A DNA stretch of 64,000 nucleotides from CAVRQM01 sp963732775. GTDB taxonomy: Bacteria > Pseudomonadota > Alphaproteobacteria > Acetobacterales > Acetobacteraceae. The DNA lies in contig CAVTAR010000001.1 of assembly GCA_963732775.1 (NCBI GenBank), positions 372,001 through 436,000 of the forward strand, given 5' to 3'. Of this stretch, positions 1-8,797 are shown piece by piece. How positions within the stretch are numbered: position 1 is the stretch's first letter; each line of letters opens with the position of its first letter. The position numbers and the translations under genes are program-made. The notes below the pieces were generated by a model. It was not told the DNA's origin and did no database searches. It saw only the letters and a list, made by a program, of their open reading frames with translations.

Positions 1-2
1 AG

Positions 3-467
3 GAGTGCGAGACCGACCTGTTCGGCGAGCAGGTGGTGCTGTGCGGCGGCCTGGTCGAGCTCATCAAGGCGGGGTACGAGACCCTGGTCGAGGCAGGCTA
101 CGCGCCCGAAATGGCCTACTTCGAATGCCTGCACGAGGTGAAGCTGATCGTCGACCTGATCTACGAGGGCGGCATCGCCAACATGAACTACTCGGTCAGC
201 AACACCGCCGAGTACGGCGAGTACGTCAGCGGCCCGCGTATCATCAACGCGGCGACGCGCGCCGAGATGAAACGCGTGCTGGCCGACATCCAGAGCGGGC
301 GGTTCGCGCGCGACTGGATGCTGGAGAACCGGGTCAACCAGGCCGGCTTCAAGGCGATGCGCCGGCAAAGCGCAGAGCACCCGATCGAGCAGGTCGGCGA
401 GCGCCTGCGCGCGATGATGCCGTGGATCGCGAAGAACAAGCTGGTGGACAAGGCGCGCAGCAACTGA
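3..467 (+). CDS. ilvC: Ketol-acid reductoisomerase, C-terminal part (gene runs off the window start)
   Basis: This is the C-terminal knotted helical domain of ketol-acid reductoisomerase, which converts acetolactate or acetohydroxybutyrate to the dihydroxy acid in valine, leucine and isoleucine synthesis, using NADPH and magnesium. The reading frame is open to the window edge. It contains the family's helical-domain signatures, such as TDLFGEQ, LCGG near the beginning, a FECLHEVKLIVDLIYEGG stretch and NYSVSNTAEYG, and it ends in the usual KLVDKARSN tail. The N-terminal Rossmann domain lies outside the window. The gene converges on ku with only 16 bases between their stops, and no clear terminator hairpin is visible there. 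Confidence 0.95.
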   Translation, partial: ECETDLFGEQVVLCGGLVELIKAGYETLVEAGYAPEMAYFECLHEVKLIVDLIYEGGIANMNYSVSNTAEYGEYVSGPRIINAATRAEMKRVLADIQSGRFARDWMLENRVNQAGFKAMRRQSAEHPIEQVGERLRAMMPWIAKNKLVDKARSN

Positions 468-483
468 GCTGCCCCCGGGCTGG

Positions 484-1440
484 CTAGCGTGCGGGCCGGC
501 GTCTAGCTGGGGCGGCAACCGGGGCGGTGGCGCGGGGCGCGGCCTTGGACGCCGGGGCGGGCTTCTTCGCGCCTGCGGCGGCGGCTTTCGCGGCCGGCTT
601 GTCGTCTGGAGGCTTCGGCCGCTTCGGCGCAACCCGCTCCGCCGATTGCGGGGCATGCCTGCTGGCGCCCAGGCTCTGCTTCAGCGCCGCCATCAGGTCG
701 ATCACGTTGCCCCGGTCCGGCTCCGGCGCCGGCTCGTCGGACAGGCCCTCGCCCTTCAGCTTGGCGGCGATCAGCTCGCGCAGCCTTGCCTCGTAGCGGT
801 CCTCGGCGTCGGACTGGTCGTAGGTGCCGGTCTGCCGGTCGATCAGCTGCGTGGCCAGCTCGACCATGTCCGCGTCGGGACGCTGCGCCGGGATGTCGGC
901 CCACAGGTCCTCCGGGTCGTGCAGGTCGCGCGGCTCGTACAGCGTGTGCGCGACCAGCCCCTTTCCCGAGGGCATGAGGCACAGCGCCCGTTCGCGCCGC
1001 GCAATCACCACGCGGGTGAGCGCCATGCGCCCGGTCTGGGCGATGGCCTCGCGCAGCACGACGAACACGTCGCGGCCGGACTCGCCGTCCGGGGCGACGT
1101 AATAGCTGTTCTCGAAATAGACCGGGTCGATCGCCGCCGTCGGCACGAACTTCTGGATCACCAGCGTGCTGCTGCTCTCGACCCGCACCGTGTCGAAATC
1201 CTCGTCGGTGAGGATCAGGTAGTGGTCCTTCTTGAACTCGTAGCCGCGCACCAGCTCGCCGCGCTTCACCGGCACCTCGTTCTCGGCGTCCAGGGTCAGC
1301 ATCCGCACGCGGTGGCCGGTGTCGGGGTTGATGAAGTGGAAGTGCAGGTTGGCCCGCTCGTGATGCGCCGAGTAGAGCGCGACCGGGCAGGAGACCAGCG
1401 CGAGGCGGAGATGTCCGCGCCAGATCGGGCGTTCGGCCAT
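484..1440 (-). CDS. ku: Non-homologous end joining protein Ku
   Basis: Bacterial Ku homodimer subunit that binds DNA double-strand ends and recruits LigD. The 318-residue product begins MAERPIWRGHLRLALVSCPV, the typical Ku start. It has the core beta-barrel (residues about 5-200), including FHFINPDTGHRV and the RGYEF segment. A long alanine-, lysine- and proline-rich basic tail follows (about residues 255-318), which in the family helps DNA binding and makes this protein somewhat longer than the usual 260-300 residues. The ATG shares its A with the TGA stop of ligD, so translational coupling is likely. The start is the only one that gives the canonical N-terminus. Confidence 0.95.
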   Translation of the reverse strand: MAERPIWRGHLRLALVSCPVALYSAHHERANLHFHFINPDTGHRVRMLTLDAENEVPVKRGELVRGYEFKKDHYLILTDEDFDTVRVESSSTLVIQKFVPTAAIDPVYFENSYYVAPDGESGRDVFVVLREAIAQTGRMALTRVVIARRERALCLMPSGKGLVAHTLYEPRDLHDPEDLWADIPAQRPDADMVELATQLIDRQTGTYDQSDAEDRYEARLRELIAAKLKGEGLSDEPAPEPDRGNVIDLMAALKQSLGASRHAPQSAERVAPKRPKPPDDKPAAKAAAAGAKKPAPASKAAPRATAPVAAPARRRPAR

Positions 1441-4030
1441 CAGCGTGTTCCCCCCGGTTGCGGCAGCGGCCGCGCGGCGGCCTCGAACCCGGCCCAGGGG
1501 TCGGCGCGCTGGCGGCGCAGGCGGTCGGGCACGGTGCGCAGGTTCAGCGCCGCCGGGTCGAGCCGTGCGGTCACCTCGCGCCAGGCGAGGCGGGTCGCGA
1601 CCCCCGCCCCGGGCCGGGCGCGCGGCGAGAACGAGGCGATCGCCGTCGAGCCCAGGCCGTTGCGCAGCCAGTCGACCAGGATCTTGCCGGTGCGGATCGA
1701 CTTCTTCACCGCCGCCACATAGTGCTGCGGCTGGTCGGCCACCATCAGTTCGGCGAAGGCGCGGCACCAGGCTCGCGCCTCGTCCCAGCCGGCGCGCGGC
1801 AGCAGCGGGGCCACCACATGCAGACCCTTGCCGCCGGAGGTGCGGCAGAACGCGGCCAGCCCCAGGCGCTTCAGCCGGTCCTCGATCTCCCGCGCGCCGG
1901 CCACGAGGTCGGCCATGGTGATGCCGTCGCCGGGATCGAGGTCGAACACCAGCCGGTCGGGGCGGGCCGCGTCCGGCTCGCGCGAGCCCCAGGCGTGCAG
2001 TTCGATCGCCGCCATCTGCGCCGCCGCGATCAGGCCGGCCGCATCGTCGATGACGAGGTAGGGCGCACCGTCGACCTTGTCGGCGCGAAGCTGCTTCGGA
2101 AAGCCGATGCCGGGGTGCTTCTGGAAGAAGTGCTCGTGCGCAATCCCGTCCGGGCAGCGCACGAGGGCGAGCGGGCGGCCGGCGATCTCCGGCAGGGCGT
2201 GGGGCGCCACCGCCTGCCAGTATTCCGCGAGGTCGCGCTTGGTGATGCCGGGCCACAGTTCCTTGTCGGCATGGCTCAGGCGCACGCCGCCCACTGCCTC
2301 GACCTGCGGCGCCGGCCGCTTCGCCACCGTGATGGAGGGGCGCGATTTCGCGGCCGAGGTCGGGGCCGGCGGCGCGGCCGGCAGGTCGGCGGGCTGCTCG
2401 TGCGGCGGTTCGCGCACGACGTCCTCGGGCGGCTTGTCGTCGCGCAGGCCCAGGAAGCTCGCGTGGCGCACCCGTCCGTCGCCGGTCCAGGTGAGGTACT
2501 GCACCTCGGCCACCAGCTCCGGGCGTACCCAGCGGATGGCGCGGTCCGGCTTGTCGCCCTGCCAGACCAGGCCCGGCGGGCGCTCGCCGGGGATCGCGTC
2601 CAGCTTCTCGCGCAGCTCCGCCAGCACGCGATCGGAGAACCCGGTGCCGACGCCGCCGGCGTAGTGCAGGTCCCGGCCGGGTCATGGTAGCCGAGATGCA
2701 GCGCGCCGAAGCCGGTGCGCGAGCCCTGCGGCGGGGTATGGCCGAGGATGACGAACTCCTCGCGCCCCTGGCACTTCACCTTCACCCAGTCGTGCCCGCG
2801 CCCGGCGCGGTAGGGTGCGTCGGCGCGCTTGCAGATGATGCCCTCCAGGTGGCGCGCGCAGGCCTGCTGGTGCAGTGCGGCCGCCTGGCCCTCCATGTGG
2901 TCGCTGAACCGCACGGCGCCGCGCCAGTCCGACAGGGCGTGCAGCACCTGCTTGCGGTCGAGCAGGCCGCAGGGTCGCAGGTCCCAACCGTCCAGGTGCA
3001 GCAGGTCGAACAGGTACAGCAACAGGTCGCGGTCGCGGCCGTCGGCCAGCGCCGCCTGGAGCAGCGAAAAGCTGGAGCGGCCGTCGGCGTCGAGCGCCAC
3101 CATCTCGCCGTCGAGCACGGCGTGGCGCAGGCCGAGGCTCGCCACGCTCTGCGCCAGCCGCTTCATGCGGTGGGTCCAGTCGTGGCCGTTGCGGGTGACG
3201 AGCCGCACGTCGCCGTTCTCGACGAACGCCAGCAGGCGGTAGCCGTCGAACTTGATCTCGCTCACCCAGTCGCGCCCGAGCGGCGCCGCCTCGGCGAGTT
3301 CGGCCAGTTGCGGCGTCTGCTGCTCCGGGAAGCTGCCCCGGATCGCGCCCGCTGCCGGCGGCTGGTCGCCCTTGGCCACCGGGTCGGGGCCGGTGTCGTC
3401 GTGCGCTGCCTTGCTGTTCCACACCCCGGCGCGGCGGCGCGGGCGGGGCGGGCGCCGCTCGGCCTCGATCTCGCCGGCGCCGATGCCGGCGCGCTCGTGC
3501 TCGTCGTGCTCCTTGATCAGCAGCCAGTTCTCCGCCCGCTCGCGGGGCCGGGGCTTGAGCCGGATCAGCACGAACCGGCCGTGCAGGCGGGTGCCGTGCA
3601 GGACGAACTTCAGCTCGCCGCCGGCCATTGCCGCTGCCGGGTCGGGGCCGACCGGCTGCCAGGTGCCGCGGTCCCAGAGCTCCACGGTGCCGGCGCCGTA
3701 TTGCCCCTCGGGGATGGTGCCGTGGAAGTCGGCGTAGTCGAGCGGGTGGTCCTCGACGTGCACCGCGAGGCGCTTGTCGTGCGGGTCGAGCGAGGGGCCG
3801 CGCGGCACCGCCCAGCTCCACAGCACGCCGCCATGCTCGAGCCGGAAGTCCCAGTGCAGGCGGGTCGCGTCGTGCTTCTGGATGACGAAGATCGGCTGCT
3901 CGGCACGCCCGGCGGCTTGGCCGGGCGGGGGTTCCGCGGTGCGCGAGAAATCGCGCCGAGCCTGGTAGGTCTCGATCGAGGTGTCGCGCGGCTTGCTGCC
4001 ATGCTGGGTCGGCATGGTGCGGGAACGCAA
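1440..4030 (-). CDS. ligD: DNA ligase D (phosphoesterase-ligase-polymerase), with a one-base frameshift
   Basis: Multifunctional ATP-dependent ligase of bacterial end joining, about 860 residues. The order is a 3'-phosphoesterase domain (His and Asp in HDATRLHWDFRLEHGG, about residues 53-68), then an adenylating ligase domain (catalytic Lys about 260 in EIKFDGYR), then a primase-polymerase domain (FDLDPGDG metal motif). This is the Pseudomonas-type order. The frame breaks near 2672-2674, where the run after DPAG should continue into LHYAGGVGTGFSDRVL. One G is missing on the coding strand, so the two halves are 2627-1440 and 4030 to about 2674. A second possible ATG is at 4015. The gene overlaps ku by one base. 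Given many similar breaks nearby, a sequence error is more likely than a true pseudogene. Confidence 0.93.
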
Positions 4031-4120
4031 TCTTCGGGTGGGGGTTGCGACTGCCGGATGCGAGGCTGGCTAGGTAAGATCGTATTCAAAACGATTAGGA
4101 CATGCCGAGGCCTTCCCGCC

Positions 4121-4789
4121 TCATCGGCGCTTGGACAGCGGGGGCATCCACCAGGGACGGCGCTTGGGATCGACGAAGCCGCTGTCGGTCTCGATGCAGC
4201 GGTGGTGCCAGCACGCGGCACGGTCCTCGGCCAGGGTCGGCCGCCGAGGCTTCTTCGGCCTGGGCTTCCTTACCCGGGGTTTCGGCGGCGGCAGCGGGCC
4301 GTCGGGTGGGTGCGGCCAGGGCGGGATGGCGAGCATCCGGCACAGGGCGGCGAGCGGCCTGCGGGCCTGCGGCACCTGGGCCAGCAGCACCTGCACCTCC
4401 GGGTCGAGCAGCCAGTGCTGGAAGGGCCCTGCGGCCCAGCGGATCTCGATGCCTCGGGCCATCAGCCAGCCGACCCGGCGCGGCAGGCGCGGCCGTCTTG
4501 GCGGGGCCGCCTCCGGGGGTGGGGACTTGGCGACGGCGGCTGGTGCCGCGCTGGGCGGCCGGGGCGGCCGGGGAGGATGCACTCGGGGCAGGCGGCCGGC
4601 GGCGAGCAGGGCGAGGAGGGCTTGCAGGCGGGCGACCAGGCGGCTGGCCCGCCGGTAGGCCAGCCCCGGCAGCGGACTCGATTGCTCCCGCGATTCCCAG
4701 AGGCCGAGGCCTCGGGTCAGCATGGCCCAGATCAGGCCGAACTGGCGGGAGAGGTCCAGCAGGGCGGGCTGGGATGGGAGGGTGAGCAC
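4121..4789 (-). CDS. Hypothetical proline- and arginine-rich protein
   Basis: No family recognised. The 222-residue product starts at a GTG. It has an amphipathic N-terminal part (about 1-70), a proline-rich linker (about 70-100), a conserved-looking middle (residues such as WLLDPEVQVLL and LAALCRMLAIPPWP) and a basic C-terminus with a Cys-Trp-His-His cluster. There is no signal peptide or membrane segment. A plus-strand frame of similar length (4102-4785) overlaps it. I prefer the minus strand because its product has balanced hydrophobic segments instead of runs of Gly/Ala/Arg. The assignment is uncertain, since high GC creates many spurious long frames. Confidence 0.5.
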   Translation of the reverse strand: MLTLPSQPALLDLSRQFGLIWAMLTRGLGLWESREQSSPLPGLAYRRASRLVARLQALLALLAAGRLPRVHPPRPPRPPSAAPAAVAKSPPPEAAPPRRPRLPRRVGWLMARGIEIRWAAGPFQHWLLDPEVQVLLAQVPQARRPLAALCRMLAIPPWPHPPDGPLPPPKPRVRKPRPKKPRRPTLAEDRAACWHHRCIETDSGFVDPKRRPWWMPPLSKRR

Positions 4790-4866
4790 GAACGGAACAT
4801 GAACGATGCGGTGGTGGAAGTCAAGCGGGTGCGTGGTTTGGGCGGCTTGGAGTGTGTTGCCGGCAA

Positions 4867-4963
4867 CCCCACCCGGCCCTTCGGGCCACCCTCCCCATGA
4901 AGGGGAGGGAAAAGAAATCTCCCTCCCCCCTGTGGGGAGGGTGGCCCGAAGGGCCGGGTGGGG
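4867..4963. repeat. REP-like palindromic repeat, copy 1
   Basis: A perfect 30-base inverted repeat (4867-4896 against 4934-4963) encloses a 37-base centre. The centre carries a second, inner inverted pair (around 4901-4909 and 4920-4929). The whole could form a long hairpin on either strand. A diverged copy lies at 58391-58497. It sits between the stop of the Wzt-like gene and the start of the hypothetical gene. Confidence 0.85.
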
Positions 4964-4994
4964 GGGCGCCGCGCGCGGGGCGTGGCGCCGGTGT

Positions 4995-5807
4995 TCAGGC
5001 GACGGGGAGCGCCGCCTGGGCGACGAGCTGCTCGGCGGGCACGCCGAGGTAGCGCGGCAGCACCTCGGCGGGCGGGCCGTCGGCCACGATGCGGCCCTGG
5101 TCCATCCAGATCACCCGCGTGCACCAGTCCATGATGACCTTGGTCTGGTGCGTGGACAGCATCAGGATCTCCGCGCCGCGCACCATGTCCTCGAGCCGGG
5201 CACTCGCCTTCTCCATGAAGCTCGCGTCGCCGGCCAGGAACCACTCGTCCATCAGCAGCACCTGCGGGCGGATCGCGGTGGCGAGCGCGAAGCCGAGCCG
5301 CACCACCATGCCGGAACTGTAGATGCGCACCGGCAGCTCCATGAACTGCTCGAGTTCGGCGAAGCCGCTGACATCGGCCTCCAGCCGCTCGATGGCGCGG
5401 CGCGACAGCCCGGCGTAGAGCCCGCGCAGCGCGATGTTCTCGCGCCCGGTGAGTTCCGGGTTCATCCCCAGGTTGGGATCGAGCAGCGCCCCCAGCGCGC
5501 CCTGGACGCGCACCCGCCCGGCGACCGGCTCGTAGATGCCGGCGAGCGTCCGCAGCAGCGTGGTCTTGCCGGCGCCGTTGCCGCCGACCAGCCCCAGCCG
5601 GTCGCCTGGGCCGAGCCGGAAGCTCACGTCGCGCAGCGCCTGCACCACCACGCGGTTGCGCGAATCCGAGCCCATCCGCCCGGACAGGGTCGAGAACACC
5701 GTCTTTTTCAGGCTGCGCGCGGTGCCGTGGTACAGCGGGAAGTCCACGCTGACGCCCATCGCCTCGACCGAGGACCGGGCGTCGAGCGAACGCGCCGACA
5801 CGCGCAT
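4995..5807 (-). CDS. ABC exporter ATP-binding protein, polysaccharide type (Wzt/KpsT-like)
   Basis: Energises export of a lipid-linked or capsular polysaccharide with the permease encoded just upstream. The 270-residue protein has Walker A GGNGAGKTTL (about residues 76-85), a signature region with YSSGMVVRLGFALAT, and Walker B QVLLMDEWFLAGD, the Glu-Trp form typical of O-antigen and teichoic acid exporters. A switch His is in LSTHQ. The C-terminus is short, so the extra carbohydrate-binding domain of some Wzt proteins is absent. The ATG at 5805-5807 overlaps the permease stop as ATGA. No glycosyltransferase genes adjoin it, so the substrate is unknown. Confidence 0.9.
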   Translation of the reverse strand: MRVSARSLDARSSVEAMGVSVDFPLYHGTARSLKKTVFSTLSGRMGSDSRNRVVVQALRDVSFRLGPGDRLGLVGGNGAGKTTLLRTLAGIYEPVAGRVRVQGALGALLDPNLGMNPELTGRENIALRGLYAGLSRRAIERLEADVSGFAELEQFMELPVRIYSSGMVVRLGFALATAIRPQVLLMDEWFLAGDASFMEKASARLEDMVRGAEILMLSTHQTKVIMDWCTRVIWMDQGRIVADGPPAEVLPRYLGVPAEQLVAQAALPVA

Positions 5808-6715
5808 CAGACCCAGAAGGCGATGCGCCCGCGCACGCGGGCGAACAGCAGCCAGCTCATCGCGCACAGCAGCACCGAGTAGCCGACCGCCGAGAGATAG
5901 GTCGCAGCCCCCGGCACCTGGCCGAGCAGCGGCGCGCGCACGATCTCGAGCAGCGAGAAGAACGGGTTCAGCGGCAGCAGCGCCTGCCGGGCCGGGCCGA
6001 CCAGCTCGGGCTTCCAGATCACCGGGGTGACGAAGAACGCCATCTGGATCACGCTGCCGACGATCGGCGGGATGTCGCGGAAGCGCGCGCACAGCGCGCC
6101 CAGCAGCAGCGAGGCGGCGAGCCCGTCGACGAGCCAGAGGCCGAACGCGGGCAGCGCCAGCAACGACGTGGCGCCGGGGTCGACGCGCAGCAGCAGGTAG
6201 ACCGCGACGATCACCACGAGGTTGTGCGCGAGCACCAGCACGTTGCGGATGACGATGCGCGCCGCGTAGAGCAGGAACGGCATGCGGATCGAGCGGATCA
6301 TGCCCTCGGCCGAGGTGAAGGCGCCGCACGCATCGCCCACCAGGGCGGCCAGGAACCCCCACAGCACCAGCGACAGCACCAGGAAGGGCAGGTACTCGCG
6401 CAGGTTCATGTGGAACAGCCGCGCGTAGATGCCGCCCATCGCCGCGACCATCGCCGCGGTCGACAGCGTGAGCCAGAACGGTCCCAGCATGGAGCCGCGG
6501 TAGCGCAGCTTGATGTCGAGCCAGGCGAGCGTCCAGCACAGCCGCCACAGCACGCCGGTCTCGCCGAGGTCGCGCAGGGCGAGCTTCTGGCGCGCGCGCG
6601 TCGGCGGCTCGATGTCCATGACCGTGGGGGGAAGCGTGGCGGCCAGCGCGGCTGAACCGGAACCGGAGGACGGGGCGCTGGAGGACAGGGCGCCGGAGGA
6701 CAGGGCGACGGTCAT
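5807..6715 (-). CDS. ABC exporter permease, polysaccharide type (Wzm/KpsM-like)
   Basis: Inner-membrane subunit of the exporter, ABC2 family, 302 residues with about six hydrophobic segments. The motif LDIKLRYRGSMLGPFWLTLS near residue 65 is the hallmark of the Wzm/KpsM group, just before the first membrane segment. The far end has the conserved NPFF...EIVRAPLLG segment. An ATG at 6618 would remove a low-complexity Ala/Ser-rich leader and is a reasonable alternative start. The gene overlaps the ATPase by four bases. It is divergent from the cupin gene at 6782, with both promoters presumably inside the 66-base gap. Confidence 0.88.
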   Translation of the reverse strand: MTVALSSGALSSSAPSSGSGSAALAATLPPTVMDIEPPTRARQKLALRDLGETGVLWRLCWTLAWLDIKLRYRGSMLGPFWLTLSTAAMVAAMGGIYARLFHMNLREYLPFLVLSLVLWGFLAALVGDACGAFTSAEGMIRSIRMPFLLYAARIVIRNVLVLAHNLVVIVAVYLLLRVDPGATSLLALPAFGLWLVDGLAASLLLGALCARFRDIPPIVGSVIQMAFFVTPVIWKPELVGPARQALLPLNPFFSLLEIVRAPLLGQVPGAATYLSAVGYSVLLCAMSWLLFARVRGRIAFWV

Positions 6716-6781
6716 CGGCTGGCGGACTACTGTATCTTCGCCGCCGCCGCAACCGCGCGGCGGCTTACAGGGAGAGGGGCC

Positions 6782-7258
6782 GTGGACGACACACCGGACT
6801 GGCGGACCGACGGCGTGCAGGTGATCCCGGGCGACCGGCTGGATGCCGACACGCCGCAGACGCCCGGCATGGCGCGCGCCGCCGCCGTCGATTTCGCGCG
6901 CGCGGGGGCGCGGCGGCTGTGGGCCGGCACGGTGCGCATCCAGCCGGACGCCAAGACCGGCGCGCACCACCACGGGGCGCTGGAGAGCGTCATCTACGTG
7001 GTGCGCGGGCGCGCCCGGATGCGCTGGGGCGAGCGGCTGGAATACGTCGCCGAGGCGGGTCCCGGCGACTTCATCTTCGTGCCGCCGTACGTGCCGCACC
7101 AGGAGATCAACGCCAGCGCCGAGGAGGCGCTGGAATGCGTGCTGGTGCGCAGCGACGGCGAGGCGGTGGTGGTGAACCTCGACATCGCGGCCGTCGAGAG
7201 CCCGCAGGCGGTGGCCTGGATCGACCCGATCCATCGCGGGCCCGACACCGCGCGTTAG
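6782..7258 (+). CDS. Cupin-domain protein
   Basis: Small single-domain cupin of 158 residues. The metal-binding motif 1 is GAHHHGALESVIYVVRGRARM (two His, Glu further on) and motif 2 is GDFIFVPPYVPHQEIN (His), so a metal site is probably intact. No signal peptide is present. The start is GTG, preceded by a purine-rich GGGAGAGGGG ribosome site about three bases upstream. Similar proteins are often annotated as cupin 2 proteins or mannose-6-phosphate isomerase-like, but nothing here fixes the substrate. Confidence 0.85.
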   Translation: MDDTPDWRTDGVQVIPGDRLDADTPQTPGMARAAAVDFARAGARRLWAGTVRIQPDAKTGAHHHGALESVIYVVRGRARMRWGERLEYVAEAGPGDFIFVPPYVPHQEINASAEEALECVLVRSDGEAVVVNLDIAAVESPQAVAWIDPIHRGPDTAR

Positions 7259-7275
7259 CCATTCCGGGGTCACCG

Positions 7276-7321
7276 TCTGGCCGCAGGATCTGGCCAGCCA
7301 AATCTGGCCAAGCTCTGGCCA
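7276..7321. repeat. Cluster of four TCTGGCCA repeats
   Basis: Direct copies of TCTGGCCR start at 7276, 7289, 7303 and 7314 (the first ends in G), at 11-14 base spacing. Each contains the palindrome TGGCCA or a near match. They lie in the 236-base gap between the cupin and the transglycosylase genes. The function is unknown. They could be a protein-binding array or an accidental low-complexity run. Confidence 0.5.
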
Positions 7322-7426
7322 GAATGTCACGCCAGACCGCGCGCGAGCGCAACGGCCACGAGGGTGGTTGCGGCCGACTTGCAAACTCGCTAGGGGCTTA
7401 GACCGCGATCTTCGTTCCAGCCCTGA

Positions 7427-7446
7427 GCGGCGGTGTATACCGCCGC
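7427..7446. promoter_or_regulatory. Inverted repeat upstream of the lytic transglycosylase gene
   Basis: GCGGCGGT, then a GTAT spacer, then ACCGCCGC is a perfect eight-base inverted repeat about 50 bases before the chosen ATG at 7495. It is the right size for a dimeric regulator's operator, but no regulator can be named. The rest of the gap (7259-7494) shows only the TCTGGCCA cluster. Confidence 0.3.
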
Positions 7447-7494
7447 GAACCCCTGGTCGTGTCTTGCGACCGCGCCACGACAGAGGCCCGCGCC

Positions 7495-8694
7495 ATGCCC
7501 CGTGCCCCGCGTTCCGCCTTCCGAACCCTGGCCATGCTCGGCGTGCTGTCGCTGATGTCCGCCTGCGCCAACCACGCGAGCCGCGAGAGCGCCACGGTCG
7601 AGGCGGCGCAATACGCCGCCCGGGCGCGCACCAACTACACGCCGCCCGGCCCGGCGGGCGACCCGTGGGGCCCCTACATCGTCGAGGCGGCGGCGCGGTT
7701 CGACGTGCCGGAGGCCTGGATCCGCGGCGTGATGCGCCAGGAATCCGGTGGCCGGTTGTACGAATACGGCCAGCTCATCACCTCGCCCACCGGGGCGATG
7801 GGGCTGATGCAGATCGAGCCCTACACCTACGACGAGCTGCGCGCCCGCTACGAGTTCGGCGCCGACCCCTACGACCCGCACGAGAACATCCTGGCCGGCA
7901 CCGCGTACATCCGCGAGCTGTACGACGCCTACGGCTCGCCGGCCTTCCTTGCCGCCTACAACGCGGGCCCGGGGCGGCTCGACGACTACCTGACGCACAA
8001 CAAGGGCCTGCCGGCGGAGACCCGGCACTACGTCGCGGTGATCGGGCCGGGCATCGTCGGCTACCAGCCGCAGCATCGCTCCGGGGCGCAGGACCTGGCG
8101 CTGAACCAGATCCCGATCGACATCCCCGCCGGCCCCCGCTACCCCTCGCGCGGCCGCTATGGCGAGGGCGTGGCCTACGCCGAGACGCGGCAGCGCAACG
8201 GCAAGTACGTGCGCGAGCCGGTGCGGCTGGCCGCCCTGCCCGAGCCGCCGCGCTATGTGCCGCCGCGCTACGTGCCGCCCCGCTATGAGCAGGCGGCGCC
8301 GACCCGGCTCGCGGCGGCCCAGCTTGCGGGGGGCCAGTTCGCGGGGGGGCCGTTGCCGCACACGCTGCAGCACGGCGGCGGCTTCCACCTGATCCCCCGC
8401 GCGGTGGCCGACACGCTGCCGGTGCGCACCGGCGGCCCGAGCACGGGCGGCTGGGCGATCCAGGTCGGCGCGTTCGGCAACGCGGCGCAGGCGCATGGCG
8501 CGGCCAGCACGGCGCGCGCCCAGGCCGGCGTGCTGCTGGCCAGCGCGCACCCGGCGGTGGGCACGGTGCACCAGGGGCACGCTCTGTTATACCGCGCGCG
8601 GCTGACCGGGCTGTCGCGCGACACGGCGGTGCAGGCCTGCGAGCGGCTGTCGCGCAAGGCCTGCATCGTGCTGTCGCCCGACGCCCAGTCCTGA
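7495..8694 (+). CDS. Lytic transglycosylase lipoprotein with C-terminal SPOR domain
   Basis: Cleaves the glycan strand of peptidoglycan in the periplasm. From the ATG at 7495 there is a lipoprotein signal ending in LSLMSAC. The SLT domain follows, with catalytic Glu in MRQESGG, then GLMQI and AYNAGPGR, the three classic motifs. A linker has three tandem PPRYV units (around 8245-8288). The last about 80 residues (from WAIQVGAFG) are a SPOR domain, which binds denuded glycans at the septum. An in-frame ATG 36 bases earlier would put 12 residues before the signal and is less likely. This combination suggests a role in cell separation. Confidence 0.9.
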   Translation: MPRAPRSAFRTLAMLGVLSLMSACANHASRESATVEAAQYAARARTNYTPPGPAGDPWGPYIVEAAARFDVPEAWIRGVMRQESGGRLYEYGQLITSPTGAMGLMQIEPYTYDELRARYEFGADPYDPHENILAGTAYIRELYDAYGSPAFLAAYNAGPGRLDDYLTHNKGLPAETRHYVAVIGPGIVGYQPQHRSGAQDLALNQIPIDIPAGPRYPSRGRYGEGVAYAETRQRNGKYVREPVRLAALPEPPRYVPPRYVPPRYEQAAPTRLAAAQLAGGQFAGGPLPHTLQHGGGFHLIPRAVADTLPVRTGGPSTGGWAIQVGAFGNAAQAHGAASTARAQAGVLLASAHPAVGTVHQGHALLYRARLTGLSRDTAVQACERLSRKACIVLSPDAQS

Positions 8695-8797
8695 CGGCGG
8701 GCCGCCCAGCAGCGGCCCCTTCCGCCGGCCTCGGCTTGACAAGCGAGCGCCGCTTGCGGACGCAGGCGGTCGGGCATCACGCCCGGGACATCGACGC

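Noticed and set aside
4102..4785. Plus-strand frame of 227 residues opposite the hypothetical gene
   Set aside because: Its product is almost only Gly, Ala, Arg, Ser and Pro, the pattern of an antisense shadow in GC-rich DNA. The minus-strand product is more protein-like.
4860..4970. Small coding frames in the repeat (HPALRATLP-like and SPSPLWGGWPEG-like)
   Set aside because: The translated repeat appears again at the other copy and gives the same peptide-like strings. It is a DNA repeat, not a gene.
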